Below, piece by piece: positions 1 to 10,049 of a stretch of DNA of 64,000 nt (within the stretch, counting starts at the first letter, position 1; each line of letters starts with the position of its first letter). The translations under genes were made by a program, and so were the position numbers. The DNA comes from Euclidia mi (lineage: Eukaryota > Arthropoda > Insecta > Lepidoptera > Erebidae), in contig OX123186.2 in NCBI GenBank assembly GCA_944739405.2, positions 91,987,034-92,051,033 on the forward strand, given 5' to 3'. Below the pieces are notes generated by a model. It saw nothing but the letters and a program-made list of their open reading frames with translations, was not told the DNA's origin and did not search any database.

Positions 1-93
1 ATTTGGTTCCACACGCTGGCAGGAGAAAGATTTTTGAATAAAAAACTTTACAATAAGAATATTTTAATACTAAATAGATTAATATATTTGCAG

Positions 94-305
94 TCAACGC
101 ACATTTCATATGTTTTGATCGAGGCAAGGAAATGCTTATTTTGAATGAATACATATTCTACCGGCACCGGACTAACAAAAGGAAGTATCGATCGTGGCGG
201 TCAAGATGGATGTGTACATTACATTGCAGTAAGGGATGCAAAGCGTATGCGGCAGATAATACAATCATAAAGGCTGACTGTAATCATAATCATACACCTT
301 TGTGA
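94..305 (+). CDS. mod(mdg4): FLYWCH alternative terminal exon, group A (open, shortened)
   Basis: Terminal exon coding one FLYWCH zinc finger, expected to be the C-terminal tail of a BTB-FLYWCH chromatin protein. The acceptor TATTTGCAG ends at 93; two bases complete a split codon and the frame then reads NAHFIC...RGKEML to TGA at 303-305. Seen: the FYR motif, RWMC, C-x7-C, then 15 residues to H-N-H, so all four zinc ligands are present. Compared with the paralog at 24024 it lacks 9 bases (the WTT residues between the second Cys and the His pair), and a base change after the His pair creates an early stop, removing the longer tail of its sisters. Group A exons carry an extra basic loop before RW. 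No upstream ATG is needed because the exon is entered by splicing. Assignment to mod(mdg4) is inferred from domain and exon layout. Confidence 0.7.
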
Positions 306-969
306 GAAGTGCTGTTTCGGATATCCTTTCTGACGTTTAAAATAAATAACCAGTGAATTCTCACTGTGCTGGAAAACTGGCTGATGAATTACATTTTGTA
401 AGTTTTAATTTCTTTAGTAGCTGTATTGAATTATAGGGCTTGATAAAATTTGTAAACGCTACTGAAAATAATTTTAATTTTTTTAGAACAGGAACTTGAA
501 ATATATCGTGAAACATTAACATGGAGAGGAGATCTTTTTTATATTTATGTTTTTTTAAATAATTTTATTGTAATAACACGTTATTACGTTTTATAAACAT
601 TTATATTTTATGTACATTATATAATTTAAGTAATTAATAAAAGCGATGTTATTATAGTCTGGGTTGTTATTATAATTTATATTGTATGTGTAGAGAATTA
701 TCATTTGATATCAATATCCTGGCTTTATGAAGAGAATCATGTGTTGACGGGTCCTTGATATAGATATACATATTTGGGCTGATGTGATAAAAACCCTTTT
801 GTGAACCCCTCCTTCGAAGTTTATTCGAGTTTGATGCTTATGGAGAGTCGAAAACCTTGGACTAAAGGCGCTTCTTACCAATGGATGCCGTTACCATAAA
901 TCTGGAGTCCAAAATCTAAATCATACAGATTTAGAGTGGGAACATTCTTAAAAATAATAATATTTGCAG
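306..969 (+). other. Intron between the first two FLYWCH exons
   Basis: AT-rich non-coding sequence with no ORF of note. From about 505 it begins to match the sequence from about 33665, the start of the large segmental duplication. It ends in the acceptor AATATTTGCAG of the next exon. Confidence 0.5.
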
Positions 970-1229
970 GTAATGCTCATTTTGTATCATCGCATCGCGG
1001 CAAGAAAATGCTCATTTTGGATGGGTATAAATTCTACCGTCAGAAGACTCGTCAGCAGAAGTCGAGATGGGTGTGTACACTACATAACAGTAAAGGATGC
1101 AAAGCATATGCCTGGACCATTGCAGATAATGCAATATATACGATCACCAAGGTGGACAGCGAGCATAATCATTCTCCCCCAACAGAGAAATTCAGGCCCG
1201 CCATTTTTAAAATCTTCTCTTCGATTTAA
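970..1229 (+). CDS. mod(mdg4): FLYWCH alternative terminal exon (intact)
   Basis: Acceptor TATTTGCAG ends at 969; the exon starts GT-AAT-GCT, the same phase as the other exons, and ends at TAA 1227-1229. About 85 residues: NAHFVSSHRGKKML, GYKFYRQ, RWVC, C-x7-C, a long 21-residue spacer, H-N-H-S-P-P, then a hydrophobic tail ending FSSI. All four zinc ligands are present. The spacer is 3-4 residues longer than in most sister exons. An open frame reaches back to 936 from a GTG, but that part lies in the intron, so the splice acceptor is taken as the start. Its duplicate at 34120 has lost the first zinc Cys, so this is the better preserved copy. Function in chromatin or protein binding is inferred from the family. 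Confidence 0.85.
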
Positions 1230-1974
1230 AATAAGTAACCAGTAAAATAAGTCTAACTATGACAGGTCGGGTGTAAGTACATGAGTGAAATCTGAGTAGC
1301 GCTCGGGTTTAGCATGTTCGGGTGTAGCATTCATGTTCCTATACAAGGTAGATAGATAGATAGATGGATTTCTTTTAAATCATAAGTATACCACTTGCAT
1401 TCTTGTAATGAACGTCAATAATTAGTCGCTGGAAAAGTTTTGATTGGTTATGATTTAAGCTTCTTGGAAAATTCCATAAGAGCATACTTAAAAGTGTTGA
1501 CTTTGTAAAGTTTTTGTTCCATTGTCACTTTTCGTCAAAAATACCATAATATAATCAAACAATTAGTTTGTATGTTATAATTATGCTTTAGTTTAATCCG
1601 TATAGTCTTCTACAAGTTTTATAGTCTTTAATTTACGTAAGAACATGGAAAAGTTAAGACGTATAATATTGTGGCGGTACACCGTTAAAACCGAATCGGC
1701 GAAAATTATAAAACATCTTGTTGTGCCTACAATAATGGAAATCACTAAGCCTTTTTCTGTATAACGTTTTATGAACTAACATTAGAACTAAATAAAATAT
1801 GCAATATGCAAAATATTTTTATTATTGCCCTTATCATTATTTTTAGTATTTCAATCTTTCTCTCTTTTTGCAATTTTTGATTATTACACATTTTGTGTTT
1901 ATTTAGATTTCGTTTTTGACCTGAAATTTGACGCTCACCTTTCATTCTAACGACAATACAATTTTGACGTGGAG
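1230..1974 (+). other. Non-coding sequence downstream of the 970 exon
   Basis: AT-rich sequence without coding signal, matching 34380-34670 and 37310-37735 in the second copy. The match is broken at GTCAAAAATA|CCAT (about 1543), exactly where copy 2 carries its LINE; here the site is empty, so it shows the pre-insertion state. Confidence 0.6.
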
Positions 1975-3060
1975 TCGGAACCATTGTATGTTCAAGGTGG
2001 AAATCGCCACAAAATTGTAGACATTATCGACCCTCTTAATAAGGAAATGAGAGGCTTTAATCAGGTTTTTGTTAAGAAGCGTAAGAATGTTACAAATTAA
2101 TAATAATTTTGCAAAAATACGACCTGAATAATCTACAAGTCAATGACCTCATAAGATGTCATCAATGTCTTAAATAGACGAGTATGATGTGATGATAGAT
2201 GTGTTTGACGCTTTTTTATTGACGTTGTAACAAGTTTTGTGCAGAATGTCCTCTTCACTCTCTACAATGCGAATTTTGTGGCCTGTCAAACTTGAAAGGT
2301 CGTTTGAGGCTCCTATTAGTGCCGTCCGTGGCCGACCTACCAAGCCGTGGAATTCGCAACTGCGCTTGGTAGCGAAATCAGGTTTGTCTACCAGAAATCC
2401 CGATTTAGACCCTGTTAAGCTTCAGCACTATATACCAGCAACATCGACTTACGATCTATTACCGTTAAACAGTGAGATCTTCTTTAGCTTGTCATCCACA
2501 AGTCATTGAATTATTGTAGTTTAATTGGGGATTTAGAATCAATTTTCAGACCGCAGTGACTATTACGTGAACAAAAATAGCGAGGAAAATGTACAACCAT
2601 TTTCTTACTTAAGTATTTGTATGAAATAAAATCAGTGTAGGTATATAATGTAGTATGATTTGATATCATATGAATCTGTAATTCATTGTTGTTCTTTCGA
2701 CAAATGTGGAAATAAAATTCATGTCTGTCAAAAGCGTTTTTATAACGACTTTGTGTATAAGTGTGTTGATGTGATTACTAATGCCGTGACAAAAATGGTT
2801 TTAAATGGTGTTTACACTGTGGCTGACCGCCGTGGAAGAAGATTCTTGCAAATAAAATACATTCAGATGACGTACAAGCTGTTAAAGGACACATAGAATT
2901 TTTTCGCAAAAGTATTGATAAGAACAACGAGTATATTGATCCAGATGTTAAACTTACAGAAATGTATAAATTGTGAAAAAATAAAAATGTGAAGTAACTA
3001 ACAAACCTTCGGTATCAGAATTTATGTACCGAACAATAGTCAGACAACATCAGAATTTTA
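1975..3060 (+). pseudogene. Relic of a transposase-like protein (copy 1)
   Basis: Three coding shards survive. At about 1975-2099 one frame reads YVQGGNRHKIVDIID...VKKRKNVTN and stops. At 2237-2509 is a 90-residue shard. At about 2690-3060 a disrupted frame contains CQKRFYND, TDAVTKMV-like and DRRGR motifs, better preserved in the second copy at 38600. The order C(Q/K)K.F, DRRGR, H-I-x-S-F, MYKL matches the relic at 16314-19356 (CKTMF, DNRGRH, HVKSF, FKLY), so both seem to come from one insect transposon protein family that I cannot name. Stops and frameshifts show it is dead. Confidence 0.5.
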
Positions 3061-3214
3061 TTTAGCCTAAAAGGCAGCTTAGGCGGTAAATATAGTTTAA
3101 TTCCTATATTAGAATTATTAATATATTTTTTTGCTATATACGAAGCTTCTAAGCATTTATTACATATTTTTTACTCCAGTCAAGTGATATAAGTCTTTGC
3201 TACTATTACTATCG

Positions 3215-3437
3215 GGTCCGTGTGGTGACGGATTAAGAATACGGAATGTCACCACCCCATATCATCCCATGGGTGTCGTAAGAGCCGACAGAGGGAGCAT
3301 ATTATGCAGAGAACAGCACTGTAAGAGAAGGAAAACTTGATACAAACCCTATACCAACCCGTTTGGCCAGCGTGGTATAGTAGGCCAATTCCTCCATTCA
3401 AAGTCAGCAGTAGACTGTTAAGGGCTGATGACGACGA
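3215..3437 (+). mobile_element. SINE-like / LINE 3'-end repeat, family D
   Basis: A 223-bp insertion flanked by a perfect 12-bp target duplication CTATTACTATCG (3203-3214 and 3438-3449). The uninterrupted site exists in the second copy of the segmental duplication. It begins GGTCCGTGTGGTGACGG and ends in a GATGACGACGA tail. Two more copies lie in reverse at 20450-20659 and 61370-61599, each with its own target duplication. No coding potential. Confidence 0.85.
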
Positions 3438-3464
3438 CTATTACTATCGAAGTAAATTATATTG

Positions 3465-4310
3465 TACTAGCTTTTGCCCGCTGCTTCACGCGATTTAAAT
3501 TCGGGGTAACACAAACTACTTTCAGTCTCAAGTTGTGTGAAAACACTCCTGATTATACTAAGGAATTCAGAAACTCTATAGGGTACAAAAGTAACTCGGT
3601 CAGTATCCATGACATTATCTATCGTTATCTACCGAAAGGTATGTACCTTTCGGTAGATAACGATAGATAATGTCAGAACCATGTTTTAATACATGTTCAA
3701 TATATCAATATTTTCACATTTTTAATATTAGTAGGGAAAATAGTTTCAGCCGTTTAGGCTTATTATGTAACTAGAAGACGCCAGCAGCTACGCCTGCATT
3801 TTTTTTAAATTTACGCATTTTGGCCGATCCCGTGGGAATTTCGGGAAATCCGTTCTTAGTGCACCCCTACGGTCCCCAAGAAACATACATGCCAAATTTC
3901 AGCTTCCTGCGCCCAATAGTTTCGGCTGTAGCGTGTCTGTCAGTCAGTAAGTAACGCAAGGATTTTATATATTACGATTATTAGTTTATATATGTGAACA
4001 ATTTAATCAACGTGCACAATATGACATTATGTATGACGTGACAGTACTGACAGATATGCGATAGTATATGCGCAGCACTCAATTATTAGCGCATGAGTTC
4101 TTACTTCCAAGAGGTAAATTTGTACCGTACAAACTTCTATCCTCCCTACAATCCCTCCCAGTTTATTTTTTGCAACATATGGTAGCCTATGTCCTTCTCC
4201 ATGGTCCAATACATCTCTATATTAAATGTCAAAAAAGTCGGTACAGCCGTTTTGGCGTGAAAACGGAACATACATACATACACACTTTTGAATTTATTAT
4301 GTTAAGTAGA
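3465..4310 (+). mobile_element. Non-autonomous repeat, possibly Helitron-like
   Basis: An insertion relative to copy 2 of the duplication. It begins near TACTAGCTTTTGCCCGCTGC and contains the segment TTTCGGGAAATCC...TTCTTAGTGCACCCC, which recurs in reverse at 55640-55850. The CTAGCTTTTGCCCGC end resembles reversed termini of many lepidopteran repeats. The class is uncertain and there is no coding sequence. Confidence 0.5.
3611..3674. repeat. Perfect 31-bp palindrome with 2-bp spacer
   Basis: Arms 3611-3641 and 3644-3674 are exact reverse complements (starting GACATTATCTATCG) around a TG spacer. It lies inside the non-autonomous repeat and could form a hairpin or cruciform. Confidence 0.95.
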
Positions 4311-4501
4311 CGTAGTTAAAAATGAGATTTGAAAATATGCTTTAATCGGAGAGTCAATCATTTATTAGACTATCGTCGATATCCTATCTATTGTTTCTAT
4401 CGTTACTAAAGAATGCTAATTAATGTACCTTCTGGCATCATCATCGAATCTACAATAGCTTGCTTAGATCTTAAGTCACATCACAACATCTCAATATAAT
4501 C

Positions 4502-4508
4502 TACTAAC
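4502..4508 (+). promoter_or_regulatory. Branch-site match TACTAAC, displaced from its acceptor
   Basis: A perfect TACTAAC match lies 8 bp before the left TA target of the Tc1-like element. Removing the element (one TA kept) joins it to TATTTACAG, giving a compact branch site and acceptor for the exon at 10337. Today 5.8 kb separates them. Confidence 0.6.
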
Positions 4509-4796
4509 ATAATATACACTGACGGACTCATAAACTACATCAAAGTAATAGACGACTTTGAAATAAATAGTTTAACCAAGTATGCAAACTTTCTATTCAG
4601 ATTTAAATTGAAACCTCTAGATTAGTTCGTGAACTTTAAAACAGCGTAGGGTCATATCCTTAAGTTTAAGTTTGTGTACTGGAAAGGATTTTAAGACATT
4701 TTTGAAGAAAAAAACAGAAATTTAAGGAAAATTGGTTTAATAAAAAAATTGGTTTTAACAATAGACACAAACTTTATGCAAGGGTTTATTTATGTT

Positions 4797-5755
4797 TTAA
4801 TAAGGTGTATTACCTCCACGTGCCCTTATTACGGATTCTAATTGGTTCCGCATAGATTTTATTAGGGTTATTAAAAGATCTTGCGGAATATTGTCCCATT
4901 CTTCTGAAAGTGCTGTTCTTAGTGCTGCCACTGTCGTGGGCACAGGATTTCTCGCATTTACAGCTCTTTTTAAATTGTCCTAAACATGATCAATGGGATT
5001 AAGATCAGGGCTGTGTGCTGGCTAATTCATTGTACGTATCCCAACCTCTTCGCAATATTGTCGAACTTGTGCAGCAGCGTGCGGCCGGGTATTATCCTGC
5101 ATTAAAGTAAAATTTTCGCCTATGAATCCCATGTAAGGCACCACGTGATCTTCTAAGATCTTTGTTATGTAGTGATGTGCAGTCAAACCCCCTCTATTAT
5201 CGTTTTGACGGACCATGTCTATGAACACAAGTTCTGTTCGCCCGTTCATCGATATTCCACCCCAGACCATACACGAACCGCCTCCAAAAGGAACACGCTC
5301 CTCAATGCAACTTTGAGCATATCGCTCCCCACGTCGACGATAGACTCTTCTGCGACCATCTGCACCATATAAACATGTCCTACACTCGTCCGTGAACAAT
5401 TCGGAGGCCCATTGCTCTTCTGTCCAATTTAGGTGATCACGCGCAAATCTTAAGCAAGCTTGTCTGTGAGCTACAGACAACTTTGGACCATTTGCTGGTC
5501 TAAAAGGGGTGTTAACCGCTTTACTTAACCTTCTTCTTATGGTTCGTGCACTCACATTTACTTCACGCACTTCATTAAGCTCTGTTTTTATGTTAACTGA
5601 CGTGAGGAAACGATTTCGCTGGGAAGTTGTAACAATAAATCGGTCATCACGACCGGTGGTTGCTCGAGTCCTGCCTGTACCACGTCTCCTTCTGTAAGAA
5701 CCTGTCTCCATAAACCTTCTGTATATTCTAGAAACCGTAGACTGGTTTAAGTTTA
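4797..5755 (-). pseudogene. Tc1-like transposase, main part (dead)
   Basis: Reads on the minus strand from a helix-turn-helix piece QSTVSRIYRRFMETG, through FTDEC (first catalytic Asp), FGGGSCMVWGG, MQDNTRPH (second Asp), to PAHSPDLNPID and a C-terminus RARGGNTPY with stop at 4797-4799. The third acidic residue lies 34 residues after the second and is Asp rather than the usual Tc1 Glu. Two in-frame stops stand where Trp is expected: one just before PAHSPD and one in HV(W)DNL. The N-terminus is not here; it continues at 9957-10049 beyond the nested retrotransposon. The role, when alive, was cut-and-paste transposition into TA. Confidence 0.85.
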
Positions 5756-6565
5756 AATTTCAAGTTTCAAGTTTATTGCACTCCACAATGTATATAAAGG
5801 TCTTATAAAACATAAAATAAGTAACAATTATGGACCCTTTTGGGCACGGCAATTGTAGAAGAGAGGAGGATTTTTTTTTTAAATAATAATAGACTTTGTT
5901 TGTTTCTAATATATATGATAATTAGTCTAATTCAGTCTGTCATTTAAATATTCGTTTATATGGTAATAGCATTTATGCAGTACGAAATGTTTCAATTTTT
6001 TTACAAAGATGTTGTCTTTTTCTTCGCGTTTAATTTTTGATGGTAATTTATTGTAGATTTTTATAGACATTACGTAAGGGCTTGATGAATGCATTTTTAG
6101 TCGCGACGTCGGCAGATTTAATCTATCTTTGTGTCTTAATGAATAATTGATGTTTAAGTCTTCTCTTTTGGTGTAAAAATCATAGTATTTTCTAACAAAT
6201 TTGCAGGTTTCCAGAATATATATATTAGGTAGGGTTAAAATGTGTAGTTTTTGGAATTGTGGTTTGCAGCTATCTTGGTTTTCTATTTTTGTCAGTATGC
6301 GTATTAGTTTTTTCTGCATAGTAAAAAGTGCAGGAGCTTCTGTGCTATTACCCCATAAGGTGACACCATAGTTTAACCATGCGAAGGCGTAGGCATAGTA
6401 GGTTGTAAGAGCGGTTTGCATATCAGTGGTCTTTCTTATTTCTTGAAGAGCATAACCTGCACTTGATAATTTTGAACGGATTTTTCTTACGTGAGATTTC
6501 CAATTTAAATGGGTGTCTATATTTAAACCTAGTAGAGAAAATTCATTTACTGTATCTTTATATTG

Positions 6566-6795
6566 TTATAAGTGAAATTTAATGTAGTGGTGTTTTTGTG
6601 GTGGATGAAAAGTCATAATTTTAGTTTTAGTGTAGTTGATTTCAATATTATGGTCAGTTAGACATTTCTCTGTATTATTTAGGAGCGTTTCAAGTTTTTT
6701 ATTCAGACCTATTGTATTTTTACATGAGATTAAAAGGGAGATATCATCGGCAAACAACACGCACTGTTCTTGAATTGAATTAGGTAGGTTTTTAA
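6566..6795 (-). pseudogene. Reverse transcriptase fragment with FADD motif
   Basis: Part of the degenerate retrotransposon downstream of the mariner insertion. Reads IQEQCVLFADDISLLISC, the catalytic palm motif, then a helix-rich region and LTDHNIEINYTKTKIMTF, typical of Jockey-like elements. The apparent start MASSKNFQF belongs to the mariner end, not to the retrotransposon. Confidence 0.75.
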
Positions 6796-6797
6796 TA

Positions 6798-8089
6798 CGA
6801 GGGTCAAACTGAAAGTTCTTAGAACTGGCCACTTATAAACAATATGATAAAAAAATATTCTAAAATTTGAAAATAGAACTCTTTGCCAATATTACTGAGT
6901 ATATATTTCATTCATTTGTCATTTGTTTTACGATTTGGCGGCAAATTGAAAATTGTCTGTGTCACGTCAACATGAATTTAACACGAGAAAATTTTCGTGC
7001 AATGATTTTTTATGACTTTCGATGTCATTTAAGTCAACAAGAAAGTTATAATAGACTACGATTGGCCTTTCACGATGAAGCCTCATCTCGTGCGACTGTT
7101 TACAACTGGTTTAATGAGTTTAAACGTGGTCGCACTAATCTCACTGATGATGTACGTGAGGGACGGCCTTCTACGGCGACGACTGAAAATAACATCTGTG
7201 TTGTGCGGCGTATGATAGAGACTGACAAAAGAGTGACCTATCAGCAGATTCGGACAAGCTTAGGCATCGGTATGAGTCAAGTGCACAAAATCCTCCACGA
7301 ACATTTAGCGGTCAGGAAGCTTTGCGCCCGGTGGATACCTCATAATTTGACTAAGGCTCAAAAACTCCATCGTGTGGATTGGTGCCGTAAAATGATTGAA
7401 AGATTTAACGGAGGTGACTCAAATGCTGTGTTCGACATACTAACAGGTGACGAAAGCTGGATTTACTGTTATGATCCTGAAACCAAAAGACAATCTGCTC
7501 AGTGGGTGTTTCCTTTCGAGGAGTTGCCAACTAAAGTGAAGAGAGATCGAAGTGCGGGAAAAAAAATGGTGGCCTCGTTCTTTGGAAGGATAGGTCATTT
7601 CGCAACAATTGTGTTAGAGGATCAAAAAACAGTTTCTGCAGAATGGTACACTACCAATTGTTTGCCACTTGTCTTGGAAAAAGTTCGAGAGAAACGACCT
7701 CGCAGTAGGATCCTCCTTCACCACGACAACGCCTCGTCGCACACCGCCAAGCGAACGATCGACTATTTGGCGACATCAAACGTTGAATTACTGGGTCACC
7801 CGCCGTATAGCCCCGACCTCGCGCCTTGTGATTTTTATTTATTTCCAAAAATTAAAGAAAAACTTAAAGGAAAGCGGTTTATGAATGCTGAAGAAGCGGT
7901 GGCTGCGTATCGCGATGCCATTGAAGAGACCCCTAAGGACGAGTGGGCAAAGTGCTTTTCCCAGTGGTTCCATCGCATGCAGCGGTGTATTGACGTCAAT
8001 GGACAATATTTTGAAAAGATATAATAAAACTAATAACTGGCTAATGTAATCAGTTTTTGATTTTCTAAGAACTTTCAGTTTGACCCTCG
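6798..8089 (+). mobile_element. Complete mariner transposon (DD34D)
   Basis: 1292 bp with perfect 27-bp inverted repeats, beginning CGAGGGTCAAACTGAAAG (6798-6824 and 8063-8089), flanked by TA duplications (6796-6797 and 8090-8091). It carries an uninterrupted transposase gene. Perfect ends, normal length and an open frame make it the youngest insertion in the nest. It sits in the reverse transcriptase gene of the surrounding retrotransposon, in the opposite orientation. Confidence 0.95.
6972..8024 (+). CDS. Mariner transposase, apparently intact
   Basis: A 350-residue protein that would excise and insert the element at TA dinucleotides. The start ATG at 6972 gives the normal mariner N-terminus MNLTRENFRAMI; the open frame reaches back to 6867 but only through the inverted-repeat leader. 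N-terminal helix-turn-helix region with YNWFNEFKRGR and the GRPS hook (residues about 35-70), WVPHxL-like linker WIPHNLT, catalytic Asp in LTGDESW, second Asp in HHDNASSH, third Asp 34 residues later in SPDLAPCDFYLF: a complete DD34D triad. No stops or frameshifts. Length is normal for the family. Whether it is active cannot be read from sequence. Confidence 0.93.
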   Translation: MNLTRENFRAMIFYDFRCHLSQQESYNRLRLAFHDEASSRATVYNWFNEFKRGRTNLTDDVREGRPSTATTENNICVVRRMIETDKRVTYQQIRTSLGIGMSQVHKILHEHLAVRKLCARWIPHNLTKAQKLHRVDWCRKMIERFNGGDSNAVFDILTGDESWIYCYDPETKRQSAQWVFPFEELPTKVKRDRSAGKKMVASFFGRIGHFATIVLEDQKTVSAEWYTTNCLPLVLEKVREKRPRSRILLHHDNASSHTAKRTIDYLATSNVELLGHPPYSPDLAPCDFYLFPKIKEKLKGKRFMNAEEAVAAYRDAIEETPKDEWAKCFSQWFHRMQRCIDVNGQYFEKI

Positions 8090-8099
8090 TATATACCAG

Positions 8100-8937
8100 A
8101 AATAGTAAGCATCCGATGACACTGCCCTGAGGTATTGAAGCATTTATAATTTTTTTGTCGGATCGGATATGTTGTATTTCTTTAATATCATGGTTGAAAA
8201 ATTCTATCTCTACTTGGTGCTCTCTGTTTTCCATGTAGGATCAGAACCATTTGTGTGCCACTCCTCTGATACCAATCTGATTTAATTTACTTAGTAGTAT
8301 GTTGTATTTGACTCTATCGTATGTTTTAGTCATATCTAATAAAAAAATATACCTAAAGCATATTCTTTGTTGTTGATGGTGTTGAGAGCTTCCTGTATAT
8401 ATTTATATACTGCCAAAGTTGTCGATCGATTTTTTCGAAAGCCATTCTGTGAGTCATGGAATGGATTGTATTTCTCGCAAAAGGAATAAACTTGGGTACA
8501 CATAGCTTTTTCGAAGATTTTTGAAGCAGTTGGTAGTAAGGCTACGGGATGGTAATTATTTGTGTCTGATTTCGAGTTTTTCTTGTGGACTGGTTTGACA
8601 ATTGTTTTTTTAGTTGATCAGGAAAAATTCCTTCTTCAAATGACTGGTTAACTAGTAGGTAAAATGGCAAGGTTAATACGTCAGCACATTGTTTAATCAG
8701 GTTAGGTGGGATTTCATCGATACCACAACTTTTTTTATTTTTGAGATTTCTTATAATGTCATACATTTCACGTGGTTCTACTGGTCGTAAAAACATTGTG
8801 TTTTCTACGTGTTGATGAAAGTGGTTACAGCTTGGAGTGTCGTTCTTTATTTGACTGTCTTCCTGGCCGATAGAGGCAAAAAAACTGTTGAAAGTGTTTG
8901 CTAATTGTTTTGGGTCGGATATTATTGTATTGTTCAA
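8100..8937 (-). pseudogene. Reverse transcriptase N-terminal fragment
   Basis: The minus strand reads FNSFFASIGQ, then LKNKKSCGIDEIPPNLIKQ (fingers and palm of a non-LTR reverse transcriptase), with frame breaks, and finally INASIPQGSVIGCLLFLVY just before the mariner insertion. It is the first half of the same gene that resumes at 6795. Multiple frame breaks. Confidence 0.75.
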
Positions 8938-8945
8938 ATTCAGTT

Positions 8946-9434
8946 TTATATTATTTTTTTCATTTTTGGGTTTTTGTTTGTGCGTTCATTTATTATGCTC
9001 CACATCGTTTTTATTTTATTATTTGATTTTTGCATTTTGTTACTATAATAAATTTTTTTGGATGTTGTAACTACTTTTTTTAGCATTTTTTCGTATTTTT
9101 TGTAATAGTTTATTAGAGCAGGACTGTTTGATTTTAGGGTCAGTATTTTTAATATTCTTTTGTTTTTACTTGCGAGCTTTATACCTTTCGTTAGCCAGTA
9201 TTTGTTGTAGTTTGATTTTATTTTTATTTTAGTTCTCGGCATGAATTTATTTAATGCATTTGTTAGGATTGAGTTGAAAATATTGTAATTTTCATTTATA
9301 TTTTTGTCGGTGCTTATTATTTCAGACCAATTATTTTTCTGTAACTCATCTTTAAATTGTTGTATGCTTCTGGTATTAATTATCCGTTTCTTGACATACC
9401 ACGTACTTGGAGATATGTTTTGACTTATTTTCAT
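8946..9434 (-). pseudogene. Retrotransposon ORF2 linker segment
   Basis: A 162-residue Lys/Asn-rich open stretch between the endonuclease and reverse transcriptase regions of the degenerate element. Contains YWLTKGIKLASKNKR and YYKKYEKMLKK, the helical linker typical of Jockey-like ORF2 proteins. Part of the same minus-strand gene as the neighbouring fragments. Confidence 0.65.
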
Positions 9435-9956
9435 ATGAATAATGGTGCCATTGTGATTTGAAAAGCCTAACTCCTATACAGTTGTATAAAGTGGAATTTT
9501 GTTGCTAAAGTTGGTAAAAATCAGATCCAAACATGTAGATGATGTTAAGGTCGTACGAGTGGGTTCATTTATATTTTGGGTAAACCCATGCTCTAACATA
9601 AGATCTAAAAATTAGTTTATTCTAGGGTTAGTTTCAATTATATTAACAATAAAATCTCCCCTTATTACTATGTTATATTTACAATATTTATTATTTATAT
9701 ATTATAAAGCATTTTTTTAATTGGCAGAAAAACAATTCTTCCTCTTTTCTATTCCAGTACAAAGTAATAAGTAATATATTTTCAATAGTTAATTCTATGG
9801 CACACATTTCCAAAACATATTCAATTGACATATCAGAGATATCTTGCTTCTCAACGTAATCTGAATGGTCTTGAAGCAGTATACAAACACCGCCTCCTGT
9901 TCGGTTTTTACGACACTATGAAGTTACGATTTTATATCCGCTAAATTGAAAAAGTT

Positions 9957-10049
9957 CTAGTTTTTCTGATTTCTACCAATCGCTCGTTGACCCAAGCCCT
10001 TCCGCACCAGTGCTACAATTTGAGCCGCTTGTTCGGACGAAGTATCCAT
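9957..10049 (-). pseudogene. Tc1-like transposase N-terminus (separated piece)
   Basis: The minus strand reads MDTSSEQAAQIVALVRKGLG then QRAIGRNQ, the first DNA-binding helix of a Tc1-type transposase. It breaks off at the retrotransposon junction and is continued by QSTVSRIYRR at 5755. The two pieces are 4.2 kb apart because of the nested insertion. Confidence 0.85.

Larger units (their letters stand above)
505..4455 (+). repeat. Segmental duplication, copy 1
   Basis: This block aligns with 33665-39552, starting near the shared CGTGAAACATTAAC and ending near TGGCATCATCATC / TGACATCATCATC. It carries the FLYWCH exon at 970, a relic TE coding segment (1975-3060), and lies upstream of a group B FLYWCH exon in both places. 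The two copies differ by clean insertions. Copy 1 holds a 223-bp SINE-like insertion (3215-3437) and an approximately 845-bp insertion (3465-4310). Copy 2 holds a LINE (34671-37309), a SINE fragment (38216-38325) and a SINE (38998-39305). All of these therefore post-date the duplication. Confidence 0.85.
5756..9956 (-). mobile_element. Jockey-like non-LTR retrotransposon, degenerate, split by mariner
   Basis: Runs on the minus strand. An endonuclease remnant at about 9950-9440 includes NRTGGGVC and GDF motifs. A linker ORF follows at 9434-8946. Reverse transcriptase spans 8937 to about 8100 (IRNLKNKKSCGIDEIP; then IPQGSVIGCLLF) and continues after the mariner at 6795-6566 with LFADDISLLI (the F/YxDD catalytic motif). 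The C-terminal part is at 6421-5927. The 3' end reads AATAAACTTGAAACTTG near 5760. Stops and frameshifts break it throughout. It inserted into the Tc1-like transposase gene. Confidence 0.85.

Noticed and set aside
936..1229. ORF starting at 936 as an independent small protein
   Set aside because: It starts at GTG in intron sequence; the acceptor at 969 and the identical layout at 34120 show the exon starts at 970.
7651..7848. Antisense ORF inside the mariner
   Set aside because: Shadow of the intact transposase frame.
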